Origin: Sunxiuqinia indica
GTDB taxonomy: Bacteria; Bacteroidota; Bacteroidia; Bacteroidales; Prolixibacteraceae
Assembly (NCBI RefSeq): GCF_009847015.1
Contig: NZ_WVEM01000002.1
Location: 336,704 to 400,703 of the forward strand
Direction of reading: 5' to 3'
Length of the DNA stretch: 64,000 nt
Below are positions 61,701 through 64,000 of this stretch, one piece after another. Numbering within the stretch: position 1 is the first letter of the stretch; every line of letters begins with the position of its first letter. The notes under the pieces were generated by a model. That model was not told where the DNA came from. It worked only from the letters and a program-made list of their open reading frames with translations, and searched no databases. Made by a program: the position numbers and the translations under genes.

Positions 61701-64000
61701 CAATCGCACGATAGGTTCTTGTAATTACACGCGGGCAATGACCTGAAATGTCCTGTCCAACATAAATTAGATCGGCAATTCCACAATTGTCGTTGACCGT
61801 TCCACCAGCGGCAATGAAATCTGCCAGGTTATCAATCGGATCAGGCACATCATTCATCTTTTGAACAACCGTATCCGGCGGGCATAAAATCGTTGGTTGT
61901 ATTGTGTCGGTAATCAAAATGATTTGGCTACAAGTTGAGGAGTTACCGCAATCATCAGTTGCCTGATAAGTGCGTGTAATTGTTTCGGGACACGTGTTGT
62001 TATCAGAAACATCGCTGATGAATTCAATCAACAGATCAGTGTCGCAGTTGTCAGATGTATTTACAGATGCGATGTCTGGAGCCGGAACTTCTGAAGCACA
62101 TTCAACTACAATATCAGCCGGACAAGAAATTGAAGGAGCAACGGTATCAATTACGTTGACTGTTTGAGTATAGCTCAGTGTTTGTCCACATACCGTTATG
62201 GTATCCCAAGTGACCTTAATTGTTCCGCCGCAGACGTCCCATTGCTCATTTATTGTTGGTTGCACGGTTCCGGAAATCTCACATGCTCCGGTTTCGTTGT
62301 TTGTATAAGTAAGCGGCGTAATGGTTGTAATAAACGCACTTGCCTGATCACATTCAATGGTTTGAGATGCAGGGAACGACGTAAATACGGGTTCTGGTGC
62401 TGGTTTAACAACTATAACCGCAGTCTGAGTTAATGTTTTTCCACATGCGTCAACAACTGTATATTCAATACTAATTGTTCCTCCACTACATTCATCCCAG
62501 TTTTCAGTGACTGTTGGGGTAATTGTTCCTCCAATTTCACAATCACCGGTTTGTCCATTGGAATAAGTGGTGTCAGATGGTGTAACAAAAGCATTTGCTT
62601 CATCACAAGTTAGTGTGTCCGGGAATGACGGAATTGTTAATGATGAAGGAGTTGCAGGCAGCACATTAATGGTCGTTGACTGACTAAGTACAGTTCCGCA
62701 AATCGTTGTGGCTGAATAAGAAATCGTTATTGTTCCACCATCACAAGGATTGAAATCCCTGGCTACTGTTGCCGTCGCGGTACCACTGATATCACAATCA
62801 CCGCCCAGGTTGTTGCTGAATGTGGTATCTGCAGGATCTGCAAAGTTATTGGCCTCTTCACAAGTCATTGAATCTGGGAATGTAGGAATAATCAGTTCCG
62901 GTATCGGAGCAGGCTTCACGTTGATGGTCGCCGTTTTAATCAGTGTCTGGCCGCAAACGCTGCTTGCCGTGTACGTGATGGTGATTGCACCACCGGTACA
63001 CTCATCGTATGTTTTAGTCATTGATGCAATTGCTGAACCATTAATCTCACAATCGCCACCCAAACCATTGCTGAATGTCGTGTCGGCAGGAGTTGTAAAT
63101 GCATCAGCCTCTGCACAGGTCAATGAATCCGGGAATGTTGGGATGATTAGTTCCGGTATCGGAGCTGGCTTGACAATGATGGTCGCTGTTTTAATCAGCG
63201 TCTGACCACAAACATTGCTGGCTGTGTACGTAATTGTAATAGTACCACCCGTACATTCATCGTAAGTCTTAGTCATTGAAGCCGTCGCATTTCCACCAAT
63301 CTCACAATCGCCACCTAAACCATTACTGAATGTGGTATCATCAGGCGTTGTAAATGCATCGGCCTCCGCACAGCTCAATGAATCCGGGAATGTTGGGATG
63401 ATCAGTTCCGGTATCGGAGCCGGCTTGACAATGATGGTCGCTGTTTTAGTTAGTGTCTGGCCGCAAACGCTACTGGCCGTGTACGTGATGGTGATTGTAC
63501 CACCGGTACATTCATCGTAAGTCTTAGTCATTGAAGCTATAGCATTTCCACCAATCTCACAATCGCCACCTAAACCATTACTGAATGTGGTATCATCAGG
63601 CGTTGTAAATGCATCAGCCTCTGCACAGGTCAATGAATCCGGGAATGTTGAGATGATTAGTTCCGGTATTGGAGCTGGCTTGACAATAATGGTCGCCGTT
63701 TTAATCAGCGTTTGTCCACAAACACTGCTGGCCGTGTACGTGATGGTGATTGTACCACCAGTACATTCATCGTAAGTCTTAGTCATTGATGCAATTGCTG
63801 AGCCATTTATTTCACAGTCGCCACCTAACCCATTGCTGAATGTGGTATCATCAGGCGTTGCAAAGGCATCAGCCTCTTCACAGCTCAGTGAATCCGGGAA
63901 TGTCGGGATGATTAGTTCCGGTATCGGAGCAGGCTTGACAATGATGGTCGCCGTTTTAATTAGCGTTTGTCCACAAACACTGCTGGCTGTGTACGTGATG
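43738..64000 (-). CDS. Giant SprB-like T9SS-exported adhesin, partial (N-terminus beyond window)
   Basis: One unbroken frame of at least 6753 codons that continues past base 64000; ATG 63786 is internal, since the same repeats run on upstream of it. From the visible N-terminal side it contains arrays of four-Cys 85-residue repeats, HYR-type repeats (C-P-x-D-I-x-V-E-C ... ATDNC ... TRTYxATDxCGN), other Ig-like repeats, two cadherin-like domains, Asp-rich thrombospondin-3-like calcium repeats and, at the C-terminus (about 43741-44050), a gliding-associated CHU_C domain (FIPEGFSPNGDGIHDFF ... GNYLYILIKGDGN). That ending marks a T9SS type B substrate. It probably forms a very long, calcium- and disulfide-stiffened surface filament for adhesion or gliding. 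The signal peptide and total length are unknown. It is followed by its likely porP/sprF partner. The opposite-strand frames inside it are artefacts of codon bias. Confidence 0.93.
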   Translation of the reverse strand, partial: ITYTASSVCGQTLIKTATIIVKPAPIPELIIPTFPDSLSCEEADAFATPDDTTFSNGLGGDCEINGSAIASMTKTYDECTGGTITITYTASSVCGQTLIKTATIIVKPAPIPELIISTFPDSLTCAEADAFTTPDDTTFSNGLGGDCEIGGNAIASMTKTYDECTGGTITITYTASSVCGQTLTKTATIIVKPAPIPELIIPTFPDSLSCAEADAFTTPDDTTFSNGLGGDCEIGGNATASMTKTYDECTGGTITITYTASNVCGQTLIKTATIIVKPAPIPELIIPTFPDSLTCAEADAFTTPADTTFSNGLGGDCEINGSAIASMTKTYDECTGGAITITYTASSVCGQTLIKTATINVKPAPIPELIIPTFPDSMTCEEANNFADPADTTFSNNLGGDCDISGTATATVARDFNPCDGGTITISYSATTICGTVLSQSTTINVLPATPSSLTIPSFPDTLTCDEANAFVTPSDTTYSNGQTGDCEIGGTITPTVTENWDECSGGTISIEYTVVDACGKTLTQTAVIVVKPAPEPVFTSFPASQTIECDQASAFITTITPLTYTNNETGACEISGTVQPTINEQWDVCGGTIKVTWDTITVCGQTLSYTQTVNVIDTVAPSISCPADIVVECASEVPAPDIASVNTSDNCDTDLLIEFISDVSDNNTCPETITRTYQATDDCGNSSTCSQIILITDTIQPTILCPPDTVVQKMNDVPDPIDNLADFIAAGGTVNDNCGIADLIYVGQDISGHCPRVITRTYRAIDDCGNFTECTQRILQGDTIAPSISCPPDIEVQCLADVPAAYADRTEFTDDGGVITDNAGVESFRLLDETQSGSCPTIIERTYQIEDSCKYTDECTQRIIINDTIAPVLSGPLPGDTTVECGAIPEQAILTATDNCSTPIVTPTVDPFTVDICNGYSITYRWEAEDDCGNTSQHSQTINVLPATPATLVIPSFPTEIICEEADAFVTPADTTFSNGLTNECEISGTATPTVTKSFDPCSGGTITITYTATDACGNSLSESAIINVLPATPATLTIPTFPAEITCDEANSFVAPTDTTYSNGQTGDCEISGTITPIVTENWDECNGGSISIEYTTVDSCGQTLTQTAIINVLPASPSSLTIPTFQSEMTCEEADAFTTPADTIYSNDLTGGCEISGTATPTVTREYDACSGGTMTITYTATDACGANLSQSAIIDILPAPAPVLEIPTFPTELTCEEADAFATPVDTAFSNGLTGVCEISGTSVPVVDKNYDACSGGTITITYSATTACGTSLSKTATINVLAAPEPTLVIPSFPTEMTCEEADAFTTPPDTAFSNDLTGACEISGISVPVVDKNYNACSGGTITITYSATTACGTSLSKTATINVLRAPEPTLIIPSFPTELTCEEANDFVTPADTLFSNGLNGVCEISGTSTPTINKNYDACDGGTITITYSATTACGTSLSKTATIIVLPAPEPTLVIPSFPTELTCEEADAFTTPTDTSYSNELTGDCQISGIASPTISRDYDACTGGTITITYTATTACETSLSQSATINVLRAPEPTLVIPSFPTEMTCAEADAFTTPIDTSYSNELTGICEISGSAVPVISRSYDACSGGTITITYSATDACGTILSQSAIINVLPAPEPTLVIPAFPSEISCDEADAYTVPADTTYSNNLTGDCEIGGIATPVINKDFDPCTGGTITITYSATTECGTALSQTATINVLPATPSSLTIPTFPAEITCDEANNFVAPQDTIYTNGQTGDCEISGTITPTVTESWDECNGGTITITYTATDACGNNLSQTAIINVLPATPSSLTIPSFPTEITCDEASNFATPPDTIYTNGQTGDCEISGTITPTVTENWDECNGGTITIEYTAIDACGNTLSQTATVNVLAAPVPTFTSTPLPQTIECEETSTFIAAVLPLTYTNGETGTCEISGTVQPQIDEQYDACGGTITITWDTVTNCGYSLSQTQIITVIDTTPPAFSCPAPITVECIDDVPATDVSAPTATDNCDNNLLIEFVSDVSDNNSCPETITRTYSATDACGNSTLCTQLITITDIIDPTITCPPAVNFETCSTDEINALTGLAFTNTLTIISITDLQNAGGDADDNCGIKEIQYQDVSAGNCPITVTRTFTVTDFCGNTATCDQLININDTVKPDIICPPDTTIDITDSIDPATTGTATATDNCDPNPNVTYTDVTTPGAHPAEYTITRTWVATDACSNETSCIQIITVDDNTPPVITCPADITVECFELSDTTNTGVATATDDCMPITITYADVSDNNKCPETITRTWTATDNCGNSSTCDQIITIQDITNPTIVCPSNESFEACSVSVLADSTSLAYSETNVVIDLTTLQAIGGDADDNCGIKEINYIDVSNGTCPITVIRTFTVIDSCDNISFCDQVIELTDTTPPVFNVSLPQDTTVACSDLPIQETLTAIDNCGSAIVSPSVDPYTADNCNGYIVVYRWVAEDDCGNTATHTQTITVNPSPAPIFTITPADQTLECNEAASFVAATAPLSYTNNETGACEVSGTVQPQINEQWDECGGTITITWDTTVVCGHALSYTQTITINPPPAPTYTVTPTDQSIDCNEAANFAATLVPLTYTNNETGDCEISGTVQPQIDEQWDECGGTITITWDTTVVCGHALTYTQTITVNPPPAPVFTITPVDQTLDCSQVDNFKASIQPLTYSNGETGACEILGTVQPQIDEQYDECGGTITITWDTTVVCGHAITYQQTIDVLDTIPPTIDVNPSDLTVECDGAGNTTDLQNWLDNFGGAAASDNCSGVNWSIDTTRTNFCGGTYQVEATFTAEDGCGWNVSAVATFKVEDTTPPIFSVDPSNLTVECDGAGNTTDLQNWLDNFGGATVTDDCSTVSWTLDTTRTDFCGRTYQVVATFTAEDECGWTVSATATFTVEDTTPPEINVDSQNMTVECDGAGNKAQLQAWLDNFGGATVSDDCSNITWSIDTTRTELCGQTYRLDATFTAEDECGLTVSAVATFNVEDTTPPVITVAPSDRTVECDGAGNTADLQDWLNNIGGVVESDDCSEVTWSFDTTRTELCGRTYSVDALFTASDECGLSTVATATFTVVDNTPPSINVNPTNLTVECDGNGNTTELQNWLTNFGGAGASDDCSNVTWSIDTVRTPLCGETFRIDATFIAEDECGWTVSAVATFTVEDTTPPVIDVSPQDLTVECDGAGNTTDLQNWLDNFGGASIIDDCSSIDWTIDTTRTQSCGQTYSIEARFTSSSECGPSVSAVATFRVVDTTIPTITCPAAITVECIADVPSPDISLVTATDDCSNGLTIEFVSDNSNGASCPEIITRTYRVTDECGNSNTCQQLITIDDQTQPTIICPPQITVQRMVDVPNRLNTVAEFTTAGGTLDDNCGIGSFEFVSQKITGKCPRLIERIYRVTDLCGNASECTHVIYQGDTIAPFISCPADLTVLCEGDVPAASNTLAEFIAAGGVATDNAGIEFFNYLGETRTGSCPEIISRTYEVVDSCSNSMECIHTITVNDTIAPTASNPTSISFLCAADVPAPDASVVIDEADNCTANPTVTFVSDVSDNNTCPETITRTYQVTDDCGNSITVTQTITINDTVAPTFTAPANVTIYKTNNCNYDASVAFTGDVTDENDNCAANLQATFTDNETTGTCEGELIITRTWTLTDDCGNSTDHGQIITVIDTIAPTASNPVAIAVQCSSDVPVFDPSVVTDATDNCTSNPVVTFVSDVSDNGHCPEIITRTYQVTDDCGNFILITQTITINDTIAPALTSPSDIVLEACDPSDIDDASVAGSSSLPFSTTETTISIAQLQNEGGTVSDNCSLNSITYIDVTDGASCPETITRTFTATDDCGNVSTETQQIRIGDTTNPTLTAPPSVTLEACDPSEIDDPTVTGHTNLAFSTTEVTITIAQLIAEGGLASDQCNLDKITYIDVTDGNNCTETITRTYTVTDHCGNSISGTQSIVVKDTRSPVFTDSPSPQVDLNCSDPLPIQDTLNAIDECGTVTVVPSVDPYIPDPCNGYTITYRWTATDDCGNSTSVTQTLNVLPDTEAPVFDAAPTPIGDIACYESLPVQETLTASDNCSEVDVVASIDPYTEDRCNGYTITYRWTTTDDCGNSTSVTQSFDVSPDTESPTFDQQPQPIADINYDEPLPTPETLTASDDCGDAQVTPSIDPYVEDICNGYSVTYRWTATDLCGNTVSVTQTFNVLPDNDPPVFVKLPDPIPDINSDDPWPAPEILTAIDGDSTYLVYATVDPYTEDICNGYPITYRWTIFDECGNVAEVARTFNVLPDVDPPVFLDQPTPIADINCNDPLPAQETLTAIDGGEIIIAVPSVDPYTVDVCNGYAITYRWTATDDCGNASEVTQTFNVLPDTEDPVFAIFPFDLTVNCDEIPPVATIGTDVVATDNCSNVNIVFTGENSSDVLCAYNYTLERTWTATDDCGNTATFTQLIHVIDTVAPTANSLAAIGPYSCFADVPAPDISLITGIADNCSDTVYVNFVGDSSESGCSGTVTRTYSITDECGNSAEITQQITVNDETPPTADPLPAIGPYNCYADAPVPNIEDVTGESDNCAPTVTVTFESDSEDPGCFGTVVRTYRIEDDCGNFALITQTINIANTIAPTADPMPVLGPFNCEADIPPADTADVINERGYCDLPVTVTYVGDTDFDGCTGVVTRTYRIEDDCGNYLLLDQLINIENDEPPTADPMPILGPFNCYSEIPPANTSDVTGITAACGFNVTVSHVGDSADPGCSGTVTRTYRLIDECGNTSEVTQEIQIENTTPPTAGALPDLGPYACYDDIPAPNISNVTGELASCGGPVTVSFISDDPASICNGMVTRTYQLEDECGNTSAVTQQIYVNDSIAPVINCPGNVTYDFQVELPAASTTLDEFLIAGGMASDNCILDTLSFRLVSETSDGNSNPEVITRLYEIADACGNISQCEHTVTVRFSSDLAITCPPNITVDCSDAIPAPYASIAEYVAGGGSVTGTCDINNVIFQFMGDTSNELTCPETITREYQFIDNCGSVRSCQQLIIVDDTIAPNFDSVPADILTDCTTPDAYQDYTEFVAAGGSASDNCGIDPNSFRLFNQNIVTNSCPTTIKRTYEILDFCDNAVRFTQTIVVNDTIAPDMSCPPDITVNISLGTPAEFGSYAEFVNNGGSASDNCILDEASFTLITSDQIVSGDTTYISRTYGITDYCGNVATCTQEIAVSYTQLAEMICPSTIQTDCPGNIPSAYTSYIEFQNSGGQIINMPCAISPSTFNTFDINDGGSCPETITRTYEVSDICGNTVSCEQIIQLRDEEPPAINCPPNISILTTDPVPAAYTSYTEFTTAGGSASDNCTINESSFAFAGQSTQIAGSSEIITRTYEIADVCGNIDQCTQRIIISDTGVTITIPPTTISAECVDELPVLFNDYSELFGDIGGSFTPTCGIDPTTFIVINEDVSDGGVCPEIITRTYQVTDSCGNIYVKDYIFTIKDVTAPIFIGSADITAQCSVPSVYYSIKDLPTGISLNENCRINESSFKLVQQSSPIGGPCNQQIVRRYSVEDMCGNIAEFTQTITIRDTEKPVFVRAPQNQTVTCGIPAAYRNYNEFAADGWQATDNCGLNYNSFTHVSDDTTSFSCPIVVYRTYAITDNCGNTAELKRFITAVDEEPPTINAPGNMLINIGTPYPDAAENYAEFTAQGGTAFDNCEIDTASLNLIGEITNTSADADTIIRTYEISDACGNTSTDAQVIIINKIVPAYLLDSPDKYIECRSELGAPFTTLAEFIAGGGFGYSTCGLDQSTFTMISENSDGLRCPETVTRTYQIIDLCGDTATATQTIYIHDLTEPTISCPANVSTSYEEGIPEPFTDLAAFIAGGGLAIDNCGIVNETFTLVDETYPPGTCPEQIIRTYEIADSCGNTAQCQQVITVLDNVGPEMTAPADIEIVCLGDTTSSYASYAEFVTAGGSASDQSGIVESSFGLYTVVQTTTANGAEVIRTYAIKDSCDNIGFVEHRIIALDDEPPIAVCNDLTVTLDENGVYQLTDIDLQTIGNGSSDNCTAASDLLFSVSISQFDCADISGFISVVLTVTDESGNSSTCNTTIQVLDTIAPTVNCKDITTYLGANGQVTVSASQLLDTYDDNCSIASILVNKGDFDCTNIGDNPVSITVTDLAGNSATCSSTVTIADTIPPRIVCQDIELFLDASDVLSISESMIVLASSDECGIASVELSKTDFNCLNVGQNNVTVTATDVNGNVSTCIAQVIIHGNSRPDAQNDTETIIHNLAAIIDILVNDTDPNGSIDASTLTITNQPSNGTVVINSDFTITYTPNANYTGTDAFTYSICDDGIPCDTLCDEALVQLTVLPPNEPPTVVVDNFTGSCNNIVGSLTINDFDPNGDQLIINTTPVVQPTQGTLTIFDDGTFRYEFERGIAYRDSFVYEVCDDNYNSMCTQGIAYISIFADSDCDGVADSTDIDDDNDGIVDWEEGDRTIDSDGDGIPNSLDIDSDNDGIIDNIEAQAEGEYVAPSGLDENGNGLDDIYEQGSQVGIDAVDTDGDGTPDYLDTDSDNDGVPDNIEGYDIGAKGIAELIPEYSDIDGDGLDDAYDNFFGNYNTNDPENPYGTNPHLQDFDNDGIRDWRDTDDDNDLIPTKYEDLNNNGIYYDDDIDFDGHPEYLDFQEECELFIPEGFSPNGDGIHDFFQIVCIDKYPNAKLLIFDRWGESMYEHEHYGNLSFWGSYEKAWWDGSRTNEGQFDSEKLPVGNYLYILIKGDGNMERGFVMISY
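43741..44050 (-). other. CHU_C / T9SS type B sorting domain of the giant adhesin
   Basis: About 103 residues at the extreme C-terminus: FIPEGFSPNGDGIHDFF, a central LIFDRWGESMYE strand, WWDGSRTNEG and the closing GNYLYILIKGDGNMERGFV. This is the gliding motility-associated C-terminal domain, which directs export by the type IX machinery with a PorP/SprF partner. Confidence 0.93.
44055..44710 (-). other. Asp-rich thrombospondin-3-like calcium-binding repeats
   Basis: Repeated D-x-D-x-D-G-x-x-D motifs (DSDCDGVADSTDIDDDNDG, TDGDGTPDYLDTDSDNDG, DIDGDGLDDAYDN and others), about 215 residues. They are typical calcium-loaded spacers just before T9SS sorting domains and likely stiffen the membrane-proximal stalk. 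Confidence 0.9.
44710..45295 (-). other. Two cadherin-like domains
   Basis: Two consecutive units with the DxNDTDPNGSID...GTVVINSDFTITYTPN...TGTDAFTYSICD pattern of bacterial cadherin-like (VCBS-related) repeats, each about 95 residues. They join the Ig-like repeats to the calcium stalk. Confidence 0.75.
46035..49475 (-). repeat. Array of 13 divergent HYR-type repeats
   Basis: Thirteen units of about 88 residues with x-CPxxI ... EFxxAGGSASDNCxI ... RTYEIxDxCGN. Three shorter, related repeats (VxCxD ... TDxxGNxxTC) follow at 45295-46035. The units are diverged, so this is an older array than those further right. Confidence 0.8.
49475..52145 (-). repeat. Two homogeneous five-unit repeat blocks
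   Basis: 49475-50690 holds five units of about 81 residues (PTADPLPAIGPYNCYAD ... GTVTRTYRIEDDCGN). 50930-52145 holds five units of about 81 residues of another type (PTPIADIN ... ETLTA ... SVDPYTEDICNGY ... TYRWTATDDCGN). One HYR unit lies between them. Confidence 0.8.
54240..55815 (-). repeat. Six-unit repeat block with TVECDGAGN motif
   Basis: Six units of about 88 residues, each with LTVECDGAGNTTDLQNWL, a DDCS turn, SIDTTRT, and ATFTAEDECGW. The type occurs only in this block, and the units resemble each other more than any other repeat in the protein. Confidence 0.85.
58365..61165 (-). repeat. Eleven tandem 85-residue four-Cys repeats
   Basis: Eleven units with an exact 255-base period: PSFPTEMTCEEADAFTTP ... 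GxCEISG ... DACSGGTITITYSA ... ACGTSLS. Four Cys per unit are constant. The same repeat type returns at the right edge of the window after an interruption of other types (61165-62400). Confidence 0.85.
62381..64000 (-). repeat. 255-bp tandem repeats, nearly identical at DNA level
   Basis: Unit starts at 62891, 63146, 63401, 63656 and 63911 are each exactly 255 bases apart and begin with (A/G)TTCCGGTAT(C/T)GGAGC-type sequence. Between the units starting near 63290 and 63545, a stretch of at least 70 bases is identical. Units at 62381 and 62636 are diverged. The array continues beyond the window. Confidence 0.9.

Noticed and set aside
63786..63788. ATG at 63786 as the start of the giant gene
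   Set aside because: The frame continues with the same repeat upstream to base 64000, so this Met (in MTKTYDEC) is internal.
62891..64000. Regular repeats as a CRISPR array
   Set aside because: The 255-base units are coding, have no spacer structure and no cas genes are near.

Overview
The window comes from a Bacteroidota chromosome, most likely a free-living aerobic or facultative member of the Bacteroidia/Marinilabiliales type. The clues are a GldB-like gliding lipoprotein, a PorP/SprF-type type IX secretion (T9SS) protein, a giant secreted protein ending in a CHU_C-type T9SS sorting domain, a MurF-alanine racemase fusion, and glutaminase-fused NadE. No rRNA, tRNA, IS transposase or CRISPR array was seen.

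Region 1 (197-14848, all minus strand) is one tightly packed export operon. In transcription order it encodes an ABC ATPase, an ABC-2 permease carrying a degenerate M1-aminopeptidase-like ectodomain, a TolC-type channel, a lipoprotein adaptor, an RND permease, and a second RND permease fused through an extra membrane linker to its own ABC ATPase domain. An ATP-driven and a proton-driven exporter are thus joined genetically, and in one polypeptide physically. This is the most unusual system in the window.

Region 2 (15309-29816) is mostly housekeeping: a soluble TonB-C protein, MscS channel, SDR oxidoreductase, GldB-like protein, beta-barrel protein, NadE, Crp/Fnr regulator, MurF-Alr, thymidine kinase, a conserved unknown, RsmI and YjjG. 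Between gldB and the beta-barrel gene lies about 2.1 kb of accessory DNA with a lone membrane protein, a gene remnant, short direct repeats and a large palindromic element.

Region 3 (30366-35775) groups redox and stress genes: Cu,Zn superoxide dismutase with a 7-1-7 palindrome in its leader, YceI, phosphoenolpyruvate synthase, an azurin-like cupredoxin and a triple-BON protein.

Region 4 (36342-42696, minus) is signalling: a receiver-only regulator, a hybrid PAS histidine kinase with a four-cysteine PAS insert, a PAS-rich HisKA_3 kinase with its LuxR-type regulator, and a membrane-anchored TrkA-C protein.

Region 5 (42740-64000, minus) is a T9SS adhesin locus: a PorP/SprF protein directly downstream of a giant gene that runs off the right edge (at least 6753 codons). 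The giant protein is built from homogeneous blocks of HYR/Ig-like repeats, then cadherin-like and Asp-rich calcium-binding repeats, then the sorting domain. Its visible N-terminal part contains nearly identical 255-bp tandem repeats, a sign of recent expansion. It is probably a SprB-like surface adhesin; GldB in region 2 fits a gliding/T9SS lifestyle.
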